From: an uncultured Collinsella sp.
Lineage (GTDB): Bacteria > Actinomycetota > Coriobacteriia > Coriobacteriales > Coriobacteriaceae
Assembly (NCBI GenBank): GCA_902489965.1
Contig: CABUCA010000015.1
Location: 1 to 33,950, forward strand
Direction of reading: 5' to 3'
DNA length: 33,950 nucleotides
The number at the start of each line of letters is the position of its first letter. The stretch's first letter is position 1. This document shows, one piece after another, positions 21,785-28,984 of this stretch. The notes under the pieces were generated by a model, which was given only the letters and a program-made list of their open reading frames with translations, was not told the DNA's origin and searched no databases. The translations under genes and the position numbers were made by a program.

Positions 21785-22489
21785 ATGCCTTATTACTATG
21801 GATACGGCTTTGGCATCGACCCGCTGTACCTGCTGGTTGTTCTTGTCTGCACGGTGATTGGCCTTGCCGCACAGAACTATATCAACTCGACGTACAAAAC
21901 CTGGTCCAAGGTTCGCTCGGACGGCGACACGGGCGCCACGGTCGCTCGCCGCATGCTCGACGCCAACGGCTGCAACGCCGTGGGTATCAAGGGTGTCGCC
22001 GGCGAGCTCACCGACCATTACAACCCGCAGGACAATAACCTGTATCTCTCGGATGCCAACCGTTCGGGCGGGTCGGTCGCAAGCGTTGCCGTCGCCTGCC
22101 ACGAGGCGGGCCATGCCGCCCAGCGTCAAAGCGGTTACGCCATGATGAAGGTTCGCACCGCCCTCGTGCCGGTCGTCAACTTTACCCAGAACACCTGGAC
22201 CATCGTGTTGCTCTTGGGCCTGTTTATGAACATCGCGGGACTCACGACCCTCGCACTGATCTTCTTCTCGTTTAGCGTGCTGTTCCAACTGGTTACGCTG
22301 CCGGTCGAGATTGATGCCAGCCGCCGCGCCGTGGCGTACATCGAGCAGTCGGGCATGAGCTCCAAGCAGGTCAATGGTGCCAAGAAGGTCCTGACGGCAG
22401 CCGCGCTTACCTATGTTGCTGCAGCGCTCACTTCGATCATTCAGCTGCTCTACCTGATGGCTCGCTACAACAGAAACTCCAACCGATAA
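21785..22489 (+). CDS. yugP: YugP-family membrane zinc metallopeptidase
   Basis: The 234-residue protein begins YYYGYGFGIDPLYLLVVLV and has an N-terminal membrane helix, the zinc motif CHEAGHA near residue 105, and C-terminal hydrophobic segments (IVLLLGLFMNIAGLTTLALI, TYVAAALTSIIQLLYLMA). The metal Glu may be in LPVEIDASRRA. It matches the B. subtilis YugP-like neutral metallopeptidases, whose targets are unknown. GGAGGAATTCGC gives a strong ribosome site. It stands alone, between rnd and xseA. Confidence 0.88.
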   Translation: MPYYYGYGFGIDPLYLLVVLVCTVIGLAAQNYINSTYKTWSKVRSDGDTGATVARRMLDANGCNAVGIKGVAGELTDHYNPQDNNLYLSDANRSGGSVASVAVACHEAGHAAQRQSGYAMMKVRTALVPVVNFTQNTWTIVLLLGLFMNIAGLTTLALIFFSFSVLFQLVTLPVEIDASRRAVAYIEQSGMSSKQVNGAKKVLTAAALTYVAAALTSIIQLLYLMARYNRNSNR

Positions 22490-22505
22490 CAAATTGGGTC
22501 GCTGG

Positions 22506-22543
22506 GCGCCGCGGGGATTCGTGTCCCCGCGGCGCTGTACTAT
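22506..22543 (+). promoter_or_regulatory. GC-rich hairpin directly followed by a -10 box
   Basis: GCGCCGCGGGGA (22506-22517) pairs perfectly with TCCCCGCGGCGC (22524-22535), and TACTAT (22538-22543) follows after two bases. It would end or stabilise the yugP transcript and place a promoter for xseA right behind it, the same arrangement as at 12604-12642. Confidence 0.5.
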
Positions 22544-22604
22544 GTGTTGGACTTGAATTTGCGCAGGGCCGAAGCCCTTGTGCACGATGACGAAAGGAGG
22601 CTGC

Positions 22605-24056
22605 GTGGCAGGCTGGAATCTAACCGGCAATGCCGTTTCCGCCGAGTTCGACGGTTCGGACGATCAGGAGCGCAAGGAGCTCAGCGTGAGCCAGGCGGTG
22701 GAGATCGCCGCCGGCGCGCTCGATGCCATTCCGCAGCTGAGCGTTTTGGGCGAGGTCACGGGTTTCCGTGGTCCCAACGCCCGAAGCGGCCACTGCTACT
22801 TCCAGATCAAGGACGACTCGGCGGCCGTCGACTGCATCATCTGGAAGGGCGCCTATCTCAAGCGCACGTTCGATCTGCGCGACGGCATGCAGGTGAGCTT
22901 TAAGGGCAGCTTCAATCTCTATAAGGCCACCGGCCGCATGAGCTTTGTCGCTCGCTCGTTTTCGCTGGCGGGGGAGGGTCTGCTGCGTCAACAAGTGGCG
23001 CAACTGGCCGAAAAGCTACGCCGCGAGGGCCTGATGGAAGAAGCGCGCAAGCGCCGCATCCCGGTGTTCTGCTCCCGCGTGGCGGTCGTCACCTCGCTTT
23101 CCGGTGCGGTAATCGACGACGTCAAGCGCACATTGCGTCGTCGCAATCCGCTCGTCGAGCTCGTCTGCGTGGGCGCCAAGGTTCAAGGCGAGGGTGCGCC
23201 GGCCGAGCTTATTGAGGGCTTGCGCCGCGCCGCCGCCATCACGCCGGCGCCCGACTGTATTTTGCTGGTGCGCGGCGGCGGCTCCTTCGAGGACCTCATG
23301 ACCTTCAACGACGAGGAGCTTGCCCGTGCAGTGGCTGCCTGTCCCGTGCCCGTGGTGACCGGTATCGGCCATGAGCCCGATACCTCGATTTGCGACATGG
23401 TGAGCGACCGCCGCGCCTCCACGCCCACGGCGGCGGCAGAATCGGTGGCGCCGGCTATGACGGAGTTGGCCGACGTGCTCGAGACGCGCCATCAGCGTCT
23501 GGGCGCCGCAATGGCTTCGATGATCGGGTCGGATCAGGTCGATCTGGAAATGCTAGACCAGCGCGGTCGTCGTGCCTGGGACACCTATACGGCTCGTCTG
23601 GGCGACGCGCTCGATGCGGCCGCGTGCCGCCCGTGCCTCAACGACCCAACGTTTATGGTCGAGCGTCGCGAGTCTGAGCTTGCCCTGACGGCCGATCGTC
23701 TGTCCGGCGCCATCGCACGCTCGGTCGGGACATTCCGCTCCAACTTTGAGCGCCTGCCCGAGCGTCTGGTTGCAAGCACCTCGGGGCTCGATGGCAAGCG
23801 CCATGCGCTCACACTTGCGAGTTCCCGTCTGGAGCATCAGGGGCGCACGATGCTCAGCAAACCCGCGTCCGACCTGGGCCGAGCTGCCGCGTCGCTCGAT
23901 GCCTTGTCGCCGCTCAAGGTGCTTGCCCGCGGTTACTCCATCGCGTACAGCGATGACGGTGTGGCTACGAGCGCCAAGACTTTTAAGCCCGGCGACGCCA
24001 TTCGCGTGCGCATGGCAGACGGCAACGTGGCAGCAACGGTCGATACGGTCGAGTAG
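22605..24056 (+). CDS. xseA: Exodeoxyribonuclease VII large subunit
   Basis: The 483-residue nuclease subunit degrades single-stranded DNA from both ends. It has an N-terminal OB-fold (LSVLGEVTGFRGPNARSGHC, YFQIKDDSAAVDCIIWKGAY), the catalytic core (VAVVTSLSGAVIDDVKRTLR, LLVRGGGSFEDLMTFNDE, VTGIGHEPDTSICDMVSDRR, ASTPTAAAE), a long coiled coil, and the C-terminal SPLKVLARGYSIAY. The start is GTG 22605, with AAAGGAGG 4 nt upstream; the frame extends nine codons further. It is slightly longer than E. coli XseA, mainly at the N-terminus. xseB follows at 42 bp. Confidence 0.95.
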   Translation: MAGWNLTGNAVSAEFDGSDDQERKELSVSQAVEIAAGALDAIPQLSVLGEVTGFRGPNARSGHCYFQIKDDSAAVDCIIWKGAYLKRTFDLRDGMQVSFKGSFNLYKATGRMSFVARSFSLAGEGLLRQQVAQLAEKLRREGLMEEARKRRIPVFCSRVAVVTSLSGAVIDDVKRTLRRRNPLVELVCVGAKVQGEGAPAELIEGLRRAAAITPAPDCILLVRGGGSFEDLMTFNDEELARAVAACPVPVVTGIGHEPDTSICDMVSDRRASTPTAAAESVAPAMTELADVLETRHQRLGAAMASMIGSDQVDLEMLDQRGRRAWDTYTARLGDALDAAACRPCLNDPTFMVERRESELALTADRLSGAIARSVGTFRSNFERLPERLVASTSGLDGKRHALTLASSRLEHQGRTMLSKPASDLGRAAASLDALSPLKVLARGYSIAYSDDGVATSAKTFKPGDAIRVRMADGNVAATVDTVE

Positions 24057-24098
24057 GCCACGTTTCATAGCGATAAACCTTTAGGAAAGGAAACAGAT

Positions 24099-24365
24099 AT
24101 GGCAGAGAAGACCCCGGTCGAGCAGCTTACGTACAAGCAGGCCTCGCAGGAGCTGGAGCTCATCATCCGTAGCTTGGAGTCGGGTGATATGGAGCTCGAG
24201 GAGTCGCTCGAGAGCTATACCCGCGGTGTCGAGCTTCTAAAAAGCCTGCGCACCCGCCTGTCCGATGCCGAGCAGAAAGTCTCGGTGCTCCTTAAGGACG
24301 TCGACGGCAACGACGTGCTCGCCGACGGCGAGGCTGCCAACACCGACGACAACCTCTCGTTCTAA
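24099..24365 (+). CDS. xseB: Exodeoxyribonuclease VII small subunit
   Basis: The 88-residue helical protein has the family pattern LTYKQASQELELIIRSLESG, MELEESLESYTRGVELLK, and LSDAEQKVSVL, forming two helices that bind the XseA coiled coil. The last 20 residues are acidic and disordered. GGAAAGGAAAC precedes the ATG. It is co-transcribed with xseA. Confidence 0.95.
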   Translation: MAEKTPVEQLTYKQASQELELIIRSLESGDMELEESLESYTRGVELLKSLRTRLSDAEQKVSVLLKDVDGNDVLADGEAANTDDNLSF

Positions 24366-24414
24366 CCATCTCGACCAAATATAATTACCTTGGTCTGTAA
24401 GAAAGGAACTAGCT

Positions 24415-24750
24415 ATGTGTGATTGCATCTTCTGCAAAATCGCCAACCACGAGATCCCCTCGACCGTTGTCTATGAGGACGACCAGGTCATCGCCTTCGA
24501 CGACCTTAACCCCCAGGCGCCGGTCCATACGCTCGTGATCCCCAGGAAGCACTACAGTGACATCGCCGACAACGTACCTGCCGAGACCATGGGCGCCATG
24601 GCTCACGCCATCCAGGAGGTCGCTAAGGCCAAGGGCTTGGAGGACGGTTTCCGCGTCATCTCCAACAAGGGCGTCAACGCCGGCCAGACCGTCATGCACT
24701 TCCACATGCACGTTCTCGGCGGCAAGAACCTGGGCGAGAACCTCATCTGA
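24415..24750 (+). CDS. HIT family nucleotide-binding protein (HinT-like)
   Basis: The 111-residue protein has the Hint pattern: CIFCKIANHEIPSTVVYEDD with a CxxC pair and a zinc-type site, FDDLNPQAPVHTLVIPRKHY, and the histidine triad HFHMHVLGG with the nucleophilic His. These enzymes hydrolyse purine phosphoramidates in the cytosol. The N-terminal Cys residues and late Hs are intact. AAGAAAGGAAC precedes the ATG. It lies 49 bp after xseB and may share its transcript. Confidence 0.93.
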   Translation: MCDCIFCKIANHEIPSTVVYEDDQVIAFDDLNPQAPVHTLVIPRKHYSDIADNVPAETMGAMAHAIQEVAKAKGLEDGFRVISNKGVNAGQTVMHFHMHVLGGKNLGENLI

Positions 24751-24811
24751 GGGCGCTTCTTCCTTGCAATGAAACGGAAGCTCAAACACCGATAACTTAT
24801 ATATCAACGCC

Positions 24812-24845
24812 AATAAACCCGAGCGCGAGGGCGTTTGGGTTTATT
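24812..24845. terminator. Inverted repeat after the HIT gene
   Basis: AATAAACCC (24812-24820) and GGGTTTATT (24837-24845) enclose a GC-rich segment; AACGCC before arm 1 can alternatively pair with GGCGTT in the loop. The T-rich 3' arm followed by ATTG may end the HIT transcript upstream of ackA. Confidence 0.5.
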
Positions 24846-24898
24846 ATTGAAGCGTATGTAACCTGGCGGCGCCACACCGCCTGTTAGTAGGGAGACAC

Positions 24899-26077
24899 AT
24901 GAACGTTCTGGTCGTCAACGCGGGATCTTCGACCCTTAAGTATCAGGTCATCGACACCAAGTCCCACAAGGTGTCCGCAAAGGGCTCCTGCGAGCGCGTC
25001 TGCTTTACCGGCGGTACCTTCACCCACGCTGCTAACGGTTCCAAGAAGGTGACCGAGAACATCGAGTTCCCCGACCACAAGGTCGCCATCGAGGTCGTCC
25101 TGAAGGACCTCGAGGCCAACGGCGTCAAGATCGAGGGCATCGGCCATCGCATCGTTCAGGGCGGTTGGTACTTTGGCGATTCCTCCCTCGTCGACGAGGA
25201 CGTTCTCGCCAAGATCCGCGAGGTCGCCCCGCTGGCGCCGCTCCACAACAACCCCGAGGCCAACGTTATTGAGTTCTGCCTGGAGCAGTATCCCGACCTG
25301 CCCAACGTTACGGTCTATGACACCGCTTTCCACTTCAACATGCCCGAGGTCGCCAAGACTTACGCTCTGCCCAAGGACGTTTGCGACAAGCTGCACATCC
25401 GTAAGTACGGCGCCCACGGCACCAGCTACCGTTACATCTCCAAAAAGGTCGCCGAGATGACCAACGGCGAGGCCCGCAAGGTCGTCGTGTGCCATATCGG
25501 CTCCGGCGCTTCCCTGTGCGCCATCGAGGACGGCAAGTGCATGGACACCACCATGGGCTTGACGCCGCTCGACGGCGTCATGATGGGCACCCGCTGCGGC
25601 TCCATCGACCCGGCCACCGTCTGCTACCTGCAGCGCGAGGGCGGCTACACCTTCGATGAGGTCGACGAGATGATGAACAAGAAGTCCGGCCTTTTGGCTG
25701 TGACCGGTGGCAAGACCAACGACTGCCGCAACGTCGAGGAGCTCGCCGCTGCCGGCGACCCCGAGGCTCAGCTCGCCTTCGACATGTTTGTCTACAAGAT
25801 TGCCGCCAAGGCTGCCGAGATGGCTACTTCCATGTGCGGCATGGACACGCTGGTCTTCACCGCCGGCATCGGCGAGCACGCTCCGGCTGTCCGCGCTGGC
25901 GTGGCCGACCGTCTGGCCTTTATGGGCGTCAAGATGGACCATGCCCGCAACGCCCTGCGCGGCGACGGCGCTTGGTGCCTGTCCGCCAAGGATTCCAAGG
26001 TCAAGATTTTCGTCATCCCCACGGACGAGGAGTTCATGATCGCTTCCGACGTCGAGCGCATCGTCAACGGCAAATAA
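24899..26077 (+). CDS. ackA: Acetate kinase, divergent tandem copy 1
   Basis: The 392-residue protein has the full ASKHA acetate kinase fold: NVLVVNAGSSTLKYQVIDT at the N-terminus, GHRIVQGG, YDTAFHFNMPEVAKTYALP, GLTPLDGVMMGTRCGSIDPA, FTAGIGEHAPAVR and PTDEEFMIASDVER. It would transfer phosphate between acetyl phosphate and ADP. Two normally invariant spots differ: the HGTSH motif reads HGTSY (about residue 177) and HLGNGAS reads HIGSGAS. Copy 2 (26242) keeps the standard residues. Copy 1 may therefore be slower, differ in acyl-phosphate choice, or have another role. TAGGGAG precedes the ATG. Confidence 0.9.
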   Translation: MNVLVVNAGSSTLKYQVIDTKSHKVSAKGSCERVCFTGGTFTHAANGSKKVTENIEFPDHKVAIEVVLKDLEANGVKIEGIGHRIVQGGWYFGDSSLVDEDVLAKIREVAPLAPLHNNPEANVIEFCLEQYPDLPNVTVYDTAFHFNMPEVAKTYALPKDVCDKLHIRKYGAHGTSYRYISKKVAEMTNGEARKVVVCHIGSGASLCAIEDGKCMDTTMGLTPLDGVMMGTRCGSIDPATVCYLQREGGYTFDEVDEMMNKKSGLLAVTGGKTNDCRNVEELAAAGDPEAQLAFDMFVYKIAAKAAEMATSMCGMDTLVFTAGIGEHAPAVRAGVADRLAFMGVKMDHARNALRGDGAWCLSAKDSKVKIFVIPTDEEFMIASDVERIVNGK

Positions 26078-26082
26078 TTGCA

Positions 26083-26127
26083 AGAGGGGAGGGGCTGGAC
26101 GACCGAGCGCCGTTTGGCCCCTCTTTT
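26083..26127 (+). terminator. Terminator between the two acetate kinase genes
   Basis: AGAGGGG and CCCCTCT arms lie at the ends, with GGGC/GCCC pairing inside, followed by TTTTG. It separates the two kinase transcripts. Confidence 0.65.
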
Positions 26128-26146
26128 GTGCTCGTTGGGCGATATG

Positions 26147-26176
26147 CTTGATAGCTATTTATCAAGTTGTGATAAC
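26147..26176 (+). promoter_or_regulatory. Promoter with palindromic operator for the second acetate kinase
   Basis: TTGATA (26148-26153), a 17-bp spacer and GATAAC (26171-26176) form a possible promoter. CTTGATA-N6-TATCAAG (26147-26166) is an inverted repeat over the -35 and spacer, a likely regulator site. Confidence 0.45.
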
Positions 26177-26241
26177 CTCTTATTAAAATGCGGCCGCCTT
26201 AAGGGGTCTGCGTCGACCGTATTGCACTGCAAAGGAGTCTC

Positions 26242-27420
26242 ATGAACGTACTTGTTGTCAACGCCGGCAGCTCAAGCCTTAAATATCAGCTTTTGGATAC
26301 CGATACCCGCGAGGTTTTCGCCAAGGGCAACTGCGAACGTATCGGTTCGGACATGGGCATCTTTGGCCACTCCGAGAACGGTGGCGCCAAGCAGACCGAG
26401 GAGGTCCCTTTCCCCGATCATCGTTCGGCTATCGCGCGTGTGCTCGAGGAGCTCGAGAAGACCGACTTTACGATCGATGGCATCGGCCACCGTATCGTTC
26501 AGGGTGGCTGGCACTTCGATGATTCCGCGGTCGTCGACGACGAGGTCATGGCTAAGATTCTCGAGGTGGCCCCGCTCGCCCCGCTGCACAACTACGGCGA
26601 GGCCGCAGCAATCGAGTATTGCCGCGAGAAGTATCCGGAACTGCCCAACGTCGCCGTCTTCGATACCTCGTTCCACATGACCATGCCCGAGGTCGCCTAT
26701 ACCTACGCGCTGCCCAAGGACGTGTGCGACAAGTACCACGTGCGCAAGTACGGCGCCCACGGCACGAGCCACCGCTATGAGTGGATGATGGCCAAGGAGA
26801 TCCTGGGTTCGCGCTGCCACCGTCTGCTTTCGTGCCATTTGGGTAACGGTGCTTCGCTCGCTGCTATCGAGGACGGCGTGTGCCGCGACACCACGATGGG
26901 CCTCACGCCGCTTGACGGTCTGATGATGGGTACCCGCTGCGGTTCCATTGACCCGGCTACCGTGTGCTACCTGCAGCGCGAGGGCGGCTACAGCTACCAG
27001 GAAGTCGACGACATGATGAACAAGCAGTCCGGCCTGCTTGCCATCTCGGGTATCTCCAACGACGCCCGCGACATCCGCACGCGCGCCTCCGAGGGCGACG
27101 AGCGCTGCCTGCTCGCCTTCGATATGTTCGCCTACAAGGCCATGCAGCAGGCTGGCTCCATGATCGCTTCCATGGCGGGCGTGGACACCATCACCTTTAC
27201 CGCCGGCATCGGCGAGAACGACTGGTCGATCCGCAAGGCCTTCTGCGACTGCTTTGAGTGGCTGGGCGTACGCATCGACAACAACAAGAACCGCGAGGCT
27301 GTGGGCAACGGCCCGCAGGTTATCAGTGCCGCCGGTTCCGCCGTCACGGTCATGGTCATCCCCACCGACGAGGAATACATGATCGCCCACGACGTCGAGC
27401 GTCTGACCGGTAACAACTAG
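26242..27420 (+). CDS. ackA: Acetate kinase, standard tandem copy 2
   Basis: The 392-residue enzyme has NVLVVNAGSSSLKYQLLDT, GHRIVQGGWHF, RKYGAHGTSHRYEWMMA with both His of the catalytic motif, LLSCHLGNGASLAAIEDG, GLTPLDGLMMGTRCGSID, FTAGIGENDWSIRK and PTDEEYMIAHDVER with the late Glu. All expected catalytic residues are present, so this is the likely main acetate kinase, making ATP from acetyl phosphate in fermentation. It is the same length as copy 1 and clearly arose by tandem duplication. GCAAAGGAGT precedes the ATG. The partner pta is convergent, not co-transcribed. Confidence 0.95.
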   Translation: MNVLVVNAGSSSLKYQLLDTDTREVFAKGNCERIGSDMGIFGHSENGGAKQTEEVPFPDHRSAIARVLEELEKTDFTIDGIGHRIVQGGWHFDDSAVVDDEVMAKILEVAPLAPLHNYGEAAAIEYCREKYPELPNVAVFDTSFHMTMPEVAYTYALPKDVCDKYHVRKYGAHGTSHRYEWMMAKEILGSRCHRLLSCHLGNGASLAAIEDGVCRDTTMGLTPLDGLMMGTRCGSIDPATVCYLQREGGYSYQEVDDMMNKQSGLLAISGISNDARDIRTRASEGDERCLLAFDMFAYKAMQQAGSMIASMAGVDTITFTAGIGENDWSIRKAFCDCFEWLGVRIDNNKNREAVGNGPQVISAAGSAVTVMVIPTDEEYMIAHDVERLTGNN

Positions 27421-27442
27421 CGCATTCGTCTGCAATTGAGAG

Positions 27443-27478
27443 AAAGGCCTCCAGAGCAACAGCTCCGGAGGCCTTTTT
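27443..27478 (+). terminator. Terminator of the second acetate kinase gene
   Basis: AAAGGCCTCC and GGAGGCCTTT form a 10-bp outer stem with a GAGC/GCTC inner stem, followed by TT and a G. It is 23 bp after the stop. Confidence 0.85.
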
Positions 27479-27626
27479 GCTACCGGGCGGAAATCTCAAT
27501 CCCAAAGTTATCATCACTAGCAACGCTCGCGCTTCCAGCAGTGGCACCCGATCATTCAGATTCTCTGCCCCAGCTCGTAGCCAAGCCGCCGTCCGCCCCA
27601 GATTCCCTGAATGCCACGTGATAGTA

Positions 27627-27757
27627 GAAGGCCGCACAGGTTAACCCCTGAAAACAATCCGCAGACCAGAAACGCCCCCGTTCGTAGCTCCGAAGGAGCA
27701 GAACGGGGGCGTTTCATTGGTCGAGGACGTTTTCAGGGGTTAACCTGTGCGGTCTTC
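27627..27757. repeat. Nested palindromic element between convergent ackA and pta
   Basis: Outer arms 27627-27655 and 27729-27757 pair over 29 bp with one mismatch (24 bp perfect: 27632-27655 with 27729-27752). Inside lies a second stem, AAACGCCCCCGTTC (27670-27683) with GAACGGGGGCGTTT (27701-27714), and inside that GCTCC-GAA-GGAGC. The inner part resembles a bidirectional terminator. No flanking direct repeat was seen. The remaining part of 27479-27626 holds no visible gene. Confidence 0.75.
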
Positions 27758-27772
27758 GGGCGAGTATGTGCG

Positions 27773-28753
27773 CTACTCAGCCATCTGAGCCTGGACGGCG
27801 GTGATGGCCACGACACCCACGATGTCGTCGGCAGAGCAGCCGCGCGACAGGTCGTTGACCGGCTTGGCGATGCCCTGCAGGATGGGGCCGTAGGCGTCAG
27901 CACCGGCGAAGCGCTGGACCAGCTTGTAGCCGATGTTGCCGGCCTCGAGGTCGGGGAACACGAGCACGTTGGCCTTACCGGCGACGGAGGAGCCGGGAGC
28001 CTTGAGCTGGGCGACGGTGGGGACGATAGCGGCGTCGAGCTGCAGGTCGCCGTCGATGGCGAGCTCGGGAGCCTTCTCCTTGCAGAACTTCACGGCCTCC
28101 TGGACCTTCTTGGCGACCTCGCCGCCAGCGGAGCCCATGGTGGAGTAGGAGAGCATGGCCACGTGCGGCTCAACGTTGCCCATGAAGGTGGACCAGGAGT
28201 GAGCGGAGGCGATGGCGATCTCGGAGAGCTCGTCGGAGGACGGGTTGATGTTGAGGCCGCAGTCGGCGAAGATCAGCGTGCCGTCGGTGCCGAACTGCGG
28301 GGTGTCGGTGCACATCACGAAGAAGGCCGAGACCAGCTTGGTGCCCGGGGCGGTCTTGAGGATCTGAAGCGCGGGGCGCAGGGTGTCGGCGGTGGAGTGG
28401 CAGGCGCCGGAGACCAGGCCGTCGGCGTCGCCCATCTTGACCATCATGGTGCCAAAGTAGGTGGCGTCCATCACCTGGGCGCGAGCCTGCTCGATGGTAA
28501 CGCCCTTCTTGGCGCGGAGCTCGGCAAACTTTTGTGCGTACTCCTCGTGCTTCTCGGCATTGCGCGGGTCGATGACGGTGGCGCCGGGAACGTTGATCTC
28601 GTCGGGGTTGCCCAGGATGACGATCTTTGCCAGGCCCTCCTCGATGATTTTGGTGGCCGCGACGATAGTGCGCGGATCCTCGCCCTCGGGCAGGACGATC
28701 GTCTTAAGGTCGGCCTTGGCGGCAGACTTCATACGGTTTAGGAAATCGCTCAT
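27773..28753 (-). CDS. pta: Phosphate acetyltransferase
   Basis: The 326-residue enzyme converts acetyl-CoA and phosphate to acetyl phosphate, the substrate of the convergent acetate kinases. It is a short-form Pta: TIVLPEGEDPRTIVAATKII at the N-terminus, DATYFGTMMVKMGDADGLVS, GACHSTADTLRPALQI, MLSYSTMGSAGGEVAKKVQE, and VFPDLEAGNIGYKLVQRFAG before a GPILQGIAKPVNDLSRG tail. No N-terminal DRTGG-type regulatory domain is present. AAGGAG is 5 nt before the ATG. The stop lies 16 bp from the nested palindrome. Confidence 0.96.
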   Translation of the reverse strand: MSDFLNRMKSAAKADLKTIVLPEGEDPRTIVAATKIIEEGLAKIVILGNPDEINVPGATVIDPRNAEKHEEYAQKFAELRAKKGVTIEQARAQVMDATYFGTMMVKMGDADGLVSGACHSTADTLRPALQILKTAPGTKLVSAFFVMCTDTPQFGTDGTLIFADCGLNINPSSDELSEIAIASAHSWSTFMGNVEPHVAMLSYSTMGSAGGEVAKKVQEAVKFCKEKAPELAIDGDLQLDAAIVPTVAQLKAPGSSVAGKANVLVFPDLEAGNIGYKLVQRFAGADAYGPILQGIAKPVNDLSRGCSADDIVGVVAITAVQAQMAE

Positions 28754-28805
28754 GTTACTCCTTACAAGCGTTTCGCTAAGCTCCAGGCGCCCGGCTGTTC
28801 ACGAA

Positions 28806-28828
28806 TAAACCCGCTGCTAGCGGGTTTA
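28806..28828 (-). terminator. Terminator-like hairpin in the pta leader
   Basis: TAAACCCGCT-AGC-AGCGGGTTTA on the minus strand is a perfect 10-bp stem followed by TTCG. It lies about 50 bp before the pta start and downstream of the minus-strand TATAAT at 28886-28881, so it may be an attenuator or a leftover terminator. Confidence 0.5.
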
Positions 28829-28880
28829 CCTTTCAATTATGTTCGCCGCGGTGCTTGAGCTTTCCTTGTGTGGCAAGCTC

Positions 28881-28906
28881 ATTATAGGACGCATTAGCGC
28901 TATAAT
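28881..28906. promoter_or_regulatory. Divergent -10 boxes for pta and glf
   Basis: TATAAT occurs on the plus strand at 28901-28906 and on the minus strand at 28886-28881, both perfect and 14 bp apart. Neither has an obvious -35. In the glf leader a TCTCGAA-GAATG-TTCGAGA palindrome (28923-28941) and an AAAAGCC/GGCTTTT pair (28941-28970) follow. Confidence 0.6.
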
Positions 28907-28984
28907 CGCTCTGATAAATATGTCTCGAAGAATGTTCGAGAAAAGCCCAGCTAACGAGCCCGTGGCTTTTGACAAGGAGTATCG

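Noticed and set aside
24884..26083. 399-codon minus-strand frame opposite acetate kinase copy 1
   Set aside because: Antisense shadow; the same kind of frame occurs opposite copy 2, as expected from shared codons.
28923..28941. LexA-type SOS box in the glf leader
   Set aside because: CGAA-N5-TTCG differs in half-site and spacing from the Gram-positive CGAAC-N4-GTTCG box; kept only as a palindrome.
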